Positions 53,326 through 64,000 of a stretch of DNA of 64,000 bases are shown here, piece after piece; the first letter of the stretch is position 1, and each line of letters begins with the position of its first letter. The DNA lies in assembly GCA_028023455.1 (NCBI GenBank), contig JAQFVV010006312.1, positions 3,681,835-3,745,834 of the forward strand. Direction: 5' to 3'. Source of the DNA: Epiperipatus broadwayi. Lineage: Eukaryota; Onychophora; Udeonychophora; Euonychophora; Peripatidae. The notes beneath the pieces are model-generated. The model saw only the letters and a program-made list of their open reading frames with translations, was not told the DNA's origin and searched no databases. The position numbers and the translations under genes are program-made.

Positions 53326-55089
53326 TGGTCAAAGCTCTGATTGTTATTACATTAAAAAACACAAAAACTATTGGCAATTTTGGTTTTATGTACATATGTG
53401 AATAAATTAATCAACATTTAAACAATTGACTGAACAGTCTTTTTCAAAAAATCTTCAGGTACAATAGAAAAAACTTTTTTCATTACATCTTTCAACTGCT
53501 TGTTGATGAATGTTTAAACCATGCTTGTTTCACTGTTTTATTAGAAATATTAGATATTTATATATAGATAAATCTTAAATAATTAGCTAAAATTGGATAT
53601 GGGTTAGCTACTCTAAAAAATATTTTAAACTAAAAAAGTCATCTTATTTCTTGTGAATTTAAACTTCAGATGTTAGGCAAAATATGCATATATGCTAACT
53701 GTCCAACAATACATTCATATAAAATAATTGGTGATACTTCTTTTAAATTATTAATATCTACTTGGGAGCTCTTTTGATAATAACATAAAAATGTTGAATG
53801 ATCTTTCAAGTAGATATAATAATAATGACTTAAATGGAAAAAACAAGTGCTTTAGTAATATTACGATGTCTTATATCATAGTAACCCATAACTAGATGTT
53901 TTTTTTTACATACACACATATAATTGTAAAAAAATAAACACAGTTTATGTTGCTACTTTACAATGCAGACATGCAGACAATTAAAGTCTTTATCATTATT
54001 TGGGATTTCTATTTCTGAAATCAGTTAGTGACTAATAGATATTACAGAAGCATTCAATATATCATTTACCTATAATGTTAATGAGAAGAAAAAATAATTT
54101 TACTTCTGGTGACTTATATAAGAATTCTTATTCAATTGTCAAGTTAGATGATAGAAGTTCTTTGCAAGTTTAAAAGGCGACACATTTTGATCAATTCTTT
54201 TACTAGAAAGAACATTATTATTGAATGATTAAAATATCAGTCTTGTACAGAACACTCTTGTCTCCTCTATCTGATATCTTTGTATAAATTGTTATTATCT
54301 CTAAAATCTGGCAATGTGTAGTAGTATTATCAAGCTTTATAATATAAAATTTTATAATATCTGTCTTACTTTTACTAAGTTGAAAGCTTTTATCACTTTT
54401 CAGTTATATGGCCATGAATTAAAAATTGTTTAGCCTTAATTATGTAAAACAGTATTTAATATTTAACACTTATACTATATTTTTAATTCTTTTTTTACAT
54501 AAACATTGTATAGAATAAGATCATAATTAAAAAAAAACTTTAAATTTGTTAAAAGGGAAAATAGTAAATCATAGTTTCAAAAGTACCTCTCTCTCATCGT
54601 TGTTGTAGTAATAATAGTACATTTTTATTATAGCTTTTACATTCAATGCACCAATTCTCATCTGCCCAACTATAATTAATATGAAGCTTTTATCTATTAG
54701 TTAATAATAACTAGAAACCAATTCAATGACACATATTGAATGTCTGGATGTTTGGATGATTCGATTATAAAATGGTAATCTGAAAAACAAATCCTATACG
54801 TCTTTGAGACTTGAAAAACGATGAACATTAAGTGAATCCAGATTCCAACACGAGTTCATGGAATTAATATATTAAATTATCATCTATTATTTTATTAATA
54901 ATTTCTCAATTAATTGTTCTTATAGGATGAATAAGTTAGTCTCACCCAAAATAAAGGAAAATATTTTATTTACTCTTATTTTAAGCACACTACAGCAATT
55001 AGCATTATATTTGCCAATGACGAAGAGAACCTGATAATAATAATAAAATTTGATTTGTCTCAATTATTACCCGAAAATAATATATTCCT
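53326..55089. other. AT-rich stretch without recognisable genes
   Basis: No gene, RNA or transposon structure identified in about 1.7 kb. Confidence 0.55.
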
Positions 55090-55260
55090 GTAGTATACAT
55101 TTCACTACATCATTCTCACTCAAGGTAGGGATTGATTTCTATCTTCCTTTAACACTTCATGGAGAGATGTAATAATAAACATATCAAAGGCATATGAAAA
55201 AGATAATGATTTTTTAAGACGCACACTTCATGCTAAACTAGCATTCATCAATTGACAGAT
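55090..55260 (-). repeat. Foldback end module, first of a tandem pair
   Basis: It contains catatgaaaaagataatga, then cttcatgctaaactagcatt and catcaattgac, matching the end module of the foldback family (gtgaaaaagataaatga...catgcagatccagcactcat). The upstream part (tttcactacatcattctcac, atcttcctttaacac) is shared with 55440-55600. Confidence 0.55.
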
Positions 55261-55439
55261 TTCACAAATTCGTACATATATCTTTATCATTATTCAGTAT
55301 TTATAGATAGCCAATTACTACAATTTAATGAATGTGTCAAAAGTTACAACTTTGACACAAACCTCTCAAAAGAAGTATATTAATAACTTTTAGTAGTTAT
55401 TCATTACAGTAAAGATTATCCACTTAATAAGTAATATTT
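55261..55439. other. Spacer between the two related modules
   Basis: AT-rich with no gene. It contains an inverted pair gtgtcaaa...tttgacac near 55333-55357. Confidence 0.5.
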
Positions 55440-55600
55440 CTTTAGTGTGATTTCATTTCACCACTCTCACGCAAAGTGGAGTGTCGTATCTATTCTTCTT
55501 TAACACCTTTTAAAAATCTGCAATGTAAAATGGATGTATGGTACCCAAGATGCACATTTCATGCTAAACCAGCTTCCATCAGTTATTCCTGATCTTTCAT
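55440..55600 (-). repeat. Foldback end module, second of a tandem pair
   Basis: A diverged direct copy of 55090-55260: tttcatttcaccactctcac, attcttctttaacacc, then acatttcatgctaaaccagc and ttccatcagtt. The catgctaaaccagc variant equals the one at 32915-32960 on the other strand. Confidence 0.55.
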
Positions 55601-55679
55601 ATTTATGATTACACCTTTCCACAAAGTGTAAAAGGAGTTAGAAGCCAGTCTTGCTGTAATATAAATATTGTCTAATAGC

Positions 55680-57680
<2,001 letters not shown>

Positions 57681-57860
57681 ATGATATATATATATATATA
57701 TATATAGATAGATAAATAGATAGATGAATTGATTGATTGATAGATAAAAATGCATAAACAAAAAACATAGATTGATGGATTAATAAATAGATAGATAAGT
57801 GAACAGTTGGATAGATGGATGAATAAATGGGTAGATAGTTAATTATTGAGTCATACATAT
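57681..57860. repeat. AT repeat and GATA-type repeat of opposite polarity
   Basis: After an AT block (about 57684-57704) the tetranucleotide repeat continues as GATA/GATT/GATG, the reverse complement of the preceding array, for about 150 bp. The AT block is the switch point and could be the tip of a very long hairpin. Confidence 0.9.
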
Positions 57861-57939
57861 AAATAACTAAATGGATATGGATGGAGTGATTGACACATAC
57901 ACATACAATTGATGAAAAGATGGAAACTGGGACTGATCC

Positions 57940-58380
57940 TGGTGGACTTTTTAATTAAAATTATCCTTCAGGCCCTTCCCACCATGGCGTTCCTCTATTA
58001 CAAGTGAGGGTACAGTATTGAACCTATATGTATGATGTGCAACAAAGAGGAAGAGTTGGTTTCTCACATTCTAGAGAACTGTGAAACATGAAACAAACTA
58101 TGGTTTCAGGCTGTATAAAAAACCACAGACAAGGACAGTGCAAATGTTGTGATAGCCAAGGTGTTAACAAAGGACTGTATGTAACAATCAGAACACACAT
58201 TAACTTTGCCATCTGGTTGGTCAGAAACAAAATCAATTTTGAAAAAGAAATAGACTACTCCATTGAAGGGCTCTTTTATAACCTACTTAGTGAGGCCAGA
58301 GACCATGACAAAAAAAAAACTACCAATCTTGGCTTGCTGAATAAACATGGGATAAATTAACATGGAAAAATAGCCCATCT
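57940..58380 (+). pseudogene. C-terminal LINE ORF2 relic (zinc-binding region and tail)
   Basis: Plus strand. From about 57970 the frame reads ALPTMAFLYYK, a stop, GYSIEPICMMCNKEEELVSH and ILENCET to a stop at 58087-58089. C-x2-C, then EE..H and C, is the zinc-binding pattern found after the RT domain in several LINE clades. In a shifted frame, INFAIWLVRNKINFEKE and LFYNLLSEARDHDKKK (about 58198-58310) match the usual W..RN tail block after it. At least one stop and one frameshift are present, and the RT is absent, so this is a truncated copy. The motif details differ from the 26049 relic, suggesting a different lineage, but that is inference. Confidence 0.65.
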
Positions 58381-58529
58381 TCTAGTTCCTCACTGCCAAA
58401 AACAATTAATAAAAGAGGAGACAATCTCAAAATGAACTCAATAACCAGATCAGAACCATTGGAGGTTCAGCCTCATCAATTTAATTTCAATTAATCTTAT
58501 GAACATGTAATCAAATTATTAACTTTTTG

Positions 58530-59035
58530 ACTTGATCTTCCTTTAGTTGACCAGGATTACTTTTAAAATTTGTAATAATGAACATTGTTACTTATTGAAA
58601 TATTTATAAAAGGTAATTCCAAACCCTATTGGATGTACACAAGGTGATCTGGATGGGAAGGTTGATAGTTTGTAGTCACTGCAGATCAAGACCCCTTAAA
58701 TCGACATAAAATCACTCCCATTGGATTAGTGTTGGTATGGTAAAATCATTAGTTTACCATGTACTAGGCCACTAAAGTAAAATCCTTGTCTTAATAACCA
58801 GTTGATTTAGTCCACCTTTAGTTGACCTTGATTGCCAGTAAACTTTGTAACCATACATATTACCATATTGTCCTTTTTTATGTTAATTAGAAAACCTAAT
58901 TTCAATTTCCATTGAATGTACACCCTGTGATCTGGGTGGACAGGTTAACAATTTGTAATCACTGTGCATCTGACTGCCTAAAATTAATGTAAGCTTATTC
59001 AAATTGTCTCATTGTTGGTTTTGTAAACCCATTCA
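58530..59035 (+). repeat. Two tandem diverged copies of a unit of about 265 bp
   Basis: About 58530-58770 and 58795-59035 share, in order, ctttagttgacc, attggatgtacac/attgaatgtacac, gtgatctggatgg/gtgatctgggtgg, aggtt, agtttgtagtcactg/aatttgtaatcactg and ggtatggtaaa/ggttttgtaaa. Non-coding. Position directly after a LINE C-terminus suggests a duplicated 3' untranslated region. Confidence 0.7.
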
Positions 59036-60244
59036 CTCAACCTTCTTATTGGGGTATGAATAAAATTTGGGGGTTTGAAAACAACTTGCTATTAAAATTA
59101 CTTTTTAACAATATCTTATACCGATTAGATTTAAAATGAGAAATTTTATTTATCATTATCATAAAAGTTGCTTAAGACAATATAAAAATAAAATCTGACT
59201 ATTCTTAAAATATAAATAAAAAGTTTTAGAATAAAGACAATATTTAATTGTTTTAAAAGTTTGCTTTCAAGTTTTATTTTTTTATTCTTTGTTTTCTTCC
59301 TTGAAAATTGGACCTCTATAAAACTGGCTCATTAATATGTTGTTAGTATTTATTTCAAAGATTGCTTACAAATTTTAAAAGAAGTAGAAATTAATTTTGA
59401 ATTTTATGTAGTTTAAGAAAAAGTCTTTAAAAAGAGAGAGAGAAAATGCTTCTATATAAGTTTTACTCACCTATGAAATTTTTTTATTTGTGCTTTATAT
59501 GTAGTATAATGGATTAACGTGTAAATAATATTAGATTCTTTATTTATTTATTTTTTTGATTAAATATAGCATGCTATTAATAACTATTTATTACGCAACA
59601 GATTTCATTGTTCTTATTAGCCCAGATGTAAACTTTAAATTTAATTAAATATCAATATATTTGTTATTACAAACATTAATTAGAGTATGGAATAGTTTTA
59701 TCTTCATCTTTTTTAAAACTATTATATATATATATAATTTTATTTCTCAATATAATATTATCCATACATTTTCGTCATTGTAGCTATTATTACTACATGG
59801 TTATTCATATAGTACAGAAGAGGGTTGGGCTGCTCACCAACGTGCATTAGTCAGCATGATAAAATTATTGGCTTTTTACCTCTGAGTTTAAGATCAAGAA
59901 CCACCATGACATTTCTTCTCAATTGCCTAATAGCTTTCAACTGAAATATCAACTCAGTTTTCTTGAGGGTAGAATGAATGCGTGTGTGAATTATTATTAT
60001 ACCTACTTGAAAGCCCTTTTAATATTTTTATGTCATTATCAAGTAGAGCTTCCAAGTAGAAATTAATAATTTAAAAGAAGAATCAATAAATATTTTATAT
60101 GAATTTATTGTTGGATGTTTAGCATATACGTCTATCTTGCCTACCATTTGAAGTTTAATTCTACAAGAGATAAGGTGATTTTTTTTTCGTTTAAAATATG
60201 CCTATTTAAAATTTATCTATACATAAATATGTAATATTTCTAAT
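59036..60244. other. AT-rich stretch without firm features
   Basis: No gene. A less AT-rich piece at about 59815-59990 could be a very decayed tRNA-derived SINE but does not fold convincingly. Confidence 0.45.
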
Positions 60245-60379
60245 AAAACAATGTGAAACAGTCAAGCATTGGTGGTCGAGAGTGACCACTGCTTTACAAG
60301 CAGTTGTCCCAGGTTAGTGGGTTCACTTCCAGGCTGATGCTATGACAAATGAGGGAAAAAAAACAGTGTGAAACAGGCA
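60245..60379 (+). mobile_element. tRNA-derived retrocopy with 20-bp target-site duplication
   Basis: Direct repeats at 60245-60264 and 60360-60379 match at 18 of 20 positions (aaaacaatgtgaaacagtca versus aaaacagtgtgaaacaggca). Between them are a tRNA-like body starting flush with the first repeat (60265), and a short tail tgacaaatgagg ending in an A run. Flush 5' end, A-rich 3' end and duplication are the marks of LINE-mediated retroposition. The insert is too short for a classical SINE with a long unrelated body. Confidence 0.78.
60265..60341 (+). tRNA. tRNA-like pseudogene, anticodon UAC (Val-type)
   Basis: Acceptor agcattg pairs with tgatgct (two G-T pairs). The D stem ggtc/gacc encloses a six-base loop. 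The anticodon stem actgc/gcagt encloses tttacaa with anticodon TAC at 60295-60297, valine codon GUA. The T-arm region gggttcacttcc is a damaged B-box with irregular pairing, and the variable region is longer than in tRNA-Val. The acceptor does not match ordinary tRNA-Val, so parentage is uncertain and it could derive from another tRNA or a SINE head. It is flanked by the retroposition duplication and probably non-functional. Confidence 0.65.
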
Positions 60380-60584
60380 TGAAATGTTGTTTAAACATTC
60401 ACCAACAATGAGTTGAAAGATATTATGAATAATGTTTTCTCTATTGTCCCTTTTTGTGAAAAAGACTATGTCTTTCAGTCAATTATTTTAATGCTGATTA
60501 ATTTTTGCATATATACATAAAAACAAAATTTCCAATAGTTACATGTTTTGTTTTTTTTTAATTTAAAAACAGCCAATGTTTTAA

Positions 60585-60775
60585 CCTTATAACCATATTA
60601 CCATAAATAGGGGAATTTAAACTTAAGATTTTCAAATTTCTCCATTTTATCTCAGTCAACCAACACACATGATCCCACACGTGTCAAAAAGAAAATGATC
60701 CCTGATATCCATATTTTATGCAGAACCAACATTCATCAGTTAGGCCAAATCATAATCTCTCATATATATATATAT
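60585..60775 (-). mobile_element. Lone end module of the main foldback family
   Basis: Read on the plus strand: ataaccatattaccataaat, then attttcaaatttctcc, ccaacacacatgatcccaca, gtgtcaaaaagaaaatgatc, ttatgcagaaccaacattca, tcagttaggcc and ataatctctcatatatat. The complement matches 53146-53325 block by block, including the outer taatatggttat end, which fixes the outer boundary of the family. Confidence 0.7.
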
Positions 60776-60781
60776 TGAACC

Positions 60782-61016
60782 GTGTTGGAATATGTTCATT
60801 CAAAACACCGGCCTCTTAGGCAGAGAAGAACATACTCGGAGAGTGTGTATGCCCAAACGATAGCTATAAGGTATATAACTAGCGTTACATTTCCAGGACA
60901 TAGCTTCTTCTCAGCTGTTGAGTTCAACACCAAGTTCAAAGCACTTTTTTTTGTTTGTGTATAAACATGGGCACCAGCTGCTTATTCTAAAAGAATACTA
61001 AAAGAATAGACAACAC
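60782..61016. other. GC-richer segment bounded by gtgttg and caacac
   Basis: It stands out by composition (aaaacaccggcctcttagg, ctcggagagtgtg). It begins gtgttgg and ends gacaacac, a short inverted pair like LTR ends, and contains ggtatataact. There is no matching flanking duplication. A plus-strand frame of 60 codons inside has no known domain. A solo LTR is possible but unproven. Confidence 0.25.
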
Positions 61017-61533
61017 ACTTTGAACAGTGGCCACTAAGTCAATGCCTAAATCCACGATTAGCTCAGTTGTTTGTAATCACTAATAGATTATACTTAATTA
61101 GTGGTTAAAAGACTTGATAAAAGGGAATTGATAAAAAGAATTGACCAACAAATAAAGTTTAATTTGAAAGATAATTTATTAACTAACATTTATTTACTAA
61201 ATTTAAACATTTTATACTTCTAATAAAACACACGCATATTTTAAATTAACATTCTAAATAGTTTAAATATTCTTGAATATTTTCATAACAAAACACTGGG
61301 AATTTATCTACTTTGACTAATAATATTGATATAAGGATCACGCACATATTAACTCATGCACACACATAATAATGATAATAAAGGACTACATAGCATTTGA
61401 AATTTAATCACACGTATCAATAGTTCATTTATGTATGATATAGAGTTCATATCATTAGACTCTTGAAAGATTCATACGAATTAATGCAATGCAATGGCTA
61501 TTACAGTATAAATGAAATAAGCAAATGTTTTAC
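61017..61533. other. AT-rich spacer
   Basis: No gene seen. Confidence 0.5.
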
Positions 61534-61895
61534 CTAGGCTTTTGAATGTTGACATAGAATTTTGTTCTTTGGAGGCTGCTTTCAGTGAAAATGTTTCCAT
61601 TATGAATGCTTACCAGCTGGCTGGGACATTTCCTTGCTGAGTTTCCTGATTTTCATGATTATTACTATCGGAGACAAGTAGATATTGATGGAGATTTTCC
61701 AAGTTGTTACATTGACATTATTTCACAGGCAGATCTTGCTGTTTTCATCGGACTTTTTAGGCTGTGGAGAGACGTGAATTCCCAAAATCTTCTCAACACT
61801 GCATTTTGTTTGTTAACTGACTCAATTAATTTCTGAACTGCACTACTCAATTACTTTTGTGAACTGCACTCACTCAAATAATTTGTGAACTGATT
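61534..61895 (-). other. Candidate minus-strand first exon or LTR-type transcribed region
   Basis: Downstream (minus strand) of the TATA-like box at 61916-61926 lies a GC-richer stretch up to a splice-donor-like cctag/gtaaaac at about 61534. Minus-strand ATGs in it open only very short frames. The plus-strand 76-codon frame at 61606-61836 has no domain I recognise. The elevated GC, TATA box and donor together suggest a transcribed region, either an untranslated first exon or part of an LTR. Inference only. Confidence 0.22.
61818..61895. repeat. Three tandem 26-bp units
   Basis: Units 61818-61843, 61844-61869 and 61870-61895 are each exactly 26 bp. They share the pattern ctcaa(t/a)ta(a/c)tt..tgaactg(c)ac, with a few differences and a weaker third end (tgatt). 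They lie where a transcript from the adjacent TATA-like box would start. Confidence 0.8.
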
Positions 61896-61915
61896 ACTGT
61901 CCGATAAAAAAAGGT

Positions 61916-61926
61916 CTATTTATACC
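61916..61926 (-). promoter_or_regulatory. TATA-box-like sequence
   Basis: The minus strand reads ggcgcaggtataaatagacc, a close match to the metazoan TATA consensus in a GC-richer setting. The expected start would be about 30 bases on, inside the 26-bp repeats. Chance matches are common in AT-rich DNA; the surrounding composition makes this one better than most. Confidence 0.35.
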
Positions 61927-62484
61927 TGCGCCTTGTTGTCTTTCTAATATCTCCGGCAAAGATCTGTTGTCAAATTCCAGTGATAATCATTTGATAAACG
62001 TGTTTTGGAAGATTGCTTAATTAGTAATAGCCATGCAATAAAATGTGTTGTTTTATTTTATTAATAGCCATTGCCATGTTTTTAATGATAATCTTCTTTT
62101 ATTTCGCATACATTTTATTTATTTACAAATCGCACATATATACGCACATATATTTTTAATACAATTTACTATTTAGTTTTAACATTATTTTTCTTTAATT
62201 AAACTTGAATGAAAAGAGATTTGTATGTTTTAACTTTTTAAATTATATTTTTACGAATACTAATAAAAACTCTTTACTTCCTTTTATAACCCTTAGTTTA
62301 AATTCTCTAATGAAACACCCCTCTCCCCTTCTGAAATTAACGATAGAAAACTATTTGATTTTTATCTTTTTCAAAAACAAACTGAATAAACTCGTCAACA
62401 TTTAATTTTATGTTTTTCTTTAGTGAAAGATTATTTTAATAATATAATTTTAGATAAAATTATGTGCCTATATCAATATAGGTA
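61927..62484. other. Upstream flank of the TATA candidate, then AT-rich DNA
   Basis: The region to about 62030 is GC-richer (ctccggcaaagatctg, ttccagtgataatc), and the rest is AT-rich. The plus-strand 66-codon frame at 62205-62405 is low-complexity. Confidence 0.4.
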
Positions 62485-63130
62485 CATTATATATATATGT
62501 TTATAGTGCTCAGCTTATATTGAGATAGTAATTCACTAAACTTTAAAGGACATACTTTAATTTTCTCACCCATCCAATATTTCATTCATCATCCACTTCA
62601 TTGAAAAAACAATGACGGAATGCTCAAATCTCTTGATGGATTTAATATTGTAGTTACACCAATGTAAACATTATCTCACTCTAATGCTTCATATTATAGG
62701 ACCATTATACATCCATTTATATTAATAGAATGAGGATGAGCTGGACTTATACTATGATGTAAACAATTTCCAAGGCAATATATAATTAACCTATTCATTC
62801 ACTATATTGATTGCTTACTATAATAAATAAATGGATATTTAATGGTCTGATAATATAAAGAGTTAGCTAAGGTGTGCATGGGTGTGACTAAAATATCAAA
62901 TCCATCATGGGTTTTGAGCATTATGTTGTTGGTGTTTCAATGAAATGGATGGTTGAATTGTTGGAAAGGTGAGAAGATTGAGACCTGTCTTTTAAAGTTG
63001 GAGAAATTGCTATCTTAATACAAGCTGAACAATGATTATATATGTGTATGGGAGGTTATGATCTGGCCCAATTAATGAGTGCTGGATCTGCATGATATAC
63101 TATATTGGGGATCATTTATCTTTTTCACAT
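62485..63130. mobile_element. Second foldback element of the same family
   Basis: Left arm about 62485-62725 and right arm about 62822-63053 are diverged reverse complements around a spacer of about 96 bp. Paired landmarks: ctcagcttatattgagatag with ctatcttaatacaagctgaa, tttctcacccatcc with ggaaaggtgagaa, ccacttcattgaaa with tttcaatgaaatgg, and ggaccattatacatccattt with aaatggatatttaatggtc. The right side continues through the end module (gggaggttatgatctgg, atgagtgctggatctgcatg, atttatctttttcac). The left side lacks that module and is truncated. Non-coding. Confidence 0.75.
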
Positions 63131-64000
63131 GAGCACATGTATCAGTTGTTTCAGATGGATTGGAGGCCGAATATAGATTGAAAATCTGAAGTTCAAATCC
63201 CTTTATTTACTATAGCAAACATTCAGTATACTGAATGAATAGAATAATAACGATATTATTTAAATCTGTTGTCAAAATAATTTCTATAGGAAAATAATAG
63301 AATTCATATTCTATGTAGAGAAGTTTTCTTGACAACAAATTATAAATTATCTGGTTTGTTTGTTTAGCAGTTATCATGTGATATATTTATATATGTATAT
63401 ATTGTAACAAAGTTACAAAGCAAAAAAATTATAATTATCAATATATATATATATTGATTAATAAATGTATATATTGCCATATGTATGTGTGCGCACATTT
63501 TTACTATATATGCATATCTAAATTATACTGTTTAGCAAATTAAAAGGAAATAAATTTATGGAGTTAAAAATACTATTAATTGTTAAATAAAAAATATTAG
63601 TCTATAAAATTTATAACACTATCAAATATTTTGTGAATTAAATTTATTTGTAAAATTATAATTAATATAATGATATCTTTTATTATATAAGGAAAGAGAG
63701 AGAAAAATTAATTTTAGTGCATGCACAAATGAATTTGATTTGTGTACTTTAAGAAAATGAATTATACTTTATAACTCTTTCTGATTTGGCTATAGGACGA
63801 GCGTTAAAAAATAAGCTGTTTTTTCTTCCAATAAATTTAATGGTAAATCTAAATTTGTTAAAAATTATGAGACACTAAAGTTAAGAAAGTTAGAAAATAG
63901 TAAATTGAAAAAGTTAGAGAACAATGTTCAAAAGTTGGTCATATTTTTTTCCTTCAGTCATTGCACTAAATAAAAAAAGAAAACCATTTTTTTTTAAAGA
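63131..64000. other. Foldback flank and AT-rich end of window
   Basis: The first ~110 bp (gattgaaaatctgaagttc, atttactatagcaaacattc) still match outer or inner parts of the foldback family. The rest has no gene. An AT-core palindrome is at 63437-63458. Confidence 0.5.

Noticed and set aside
59815-59990. Possible decayed tRNA-SINE
   Set aside because: Too degenerate to fold and no flanking duplication found.

Overview
The window is about 64 kb of very AT-rich DNA with no recognisable intact protein-coding gene, rRNA, CRISPR array, operon or ribosome-binding site. Broken non-LTR retrotransposons, foldback and TTAA-flanked non-autonomous DNA elements, tRNA-derived retroposed copies and long simple repeats all point to non-coding DNA of an invertebrate animal. 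The repeat style would suit a mollusc (for example a cephalopod) or a chelicerate. Nothing here settles the clade, and some repeats I would expect from cephalopods were not noticed.

Layout. 1-0.8 kb: nested inverted repeats, including a 369-bp element with 74-bp terminal inverted repeats. 2.8-3.5 and 13.8-14.5 kb: two copies of a ~746-bp piggyBac-like MITE, each between TTAA sites. 8-20 kb: AT and AAT microsatellites, AT-core palindromes, a small exon-like open frame (15.7 kb) and a short reverse transcriptase (RT) relic (17.5 kb). 20.3-20.9 kb: a foldback element. 22.3-23.1 kb: unique-looking DNA of higher GC. 26.0-26.4 kb: C-terminal LINE relic. 28.1-28.5 kb: GAT/AAT microsatellite pair. 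28.9-31.2 kb: the longest plus-strand LINE, with RQGC and FADD RT motifs, broken by stops and frameshifts. 32.8-33.0 kb: arm of the main foldback family. 35.8-39.4 kb: microsatellites plus another LINE relic. 44.9-48.2 kb: a cluster of higher-GC, CpG-containing unique-looking blocks, two holding exon-like open frames behind good splice-acceptor sequences. 49.0-52.3 kb: minus-strand RTE-like LINE, a second RTE 3' end and a tRNA-Gly-like retrocopy with target-site duplication. 52.4-53.3 kb: the clearest large palindromic foldback. 55.1-57.9 kb: foldback end motifs and ~2 kb of ATCT-type repeat that switches strand. 57.9-59.0 kb: LINE C-terminus and a tandem ~265-bp pair. 60.2-60.4 kb: a second tRNA-like retrocopy with target-site duplication. 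60.6-63.2 kb: a foldback end, a minus-strand TATA-type promoter candidate with a 26-bp triplication, and a second foldback.

No genes work together here in a pathway sense. What can be read is insertion history. The most informative parts are the tRNA retrocopies with duplications, the dispersed foldback family with a shared end module, the 44.9-48.2 kb block cluster, and the TATA/26-bp-triplicate region near 61.9 kb. All identifications come from reading the sequence; no database search was possible.
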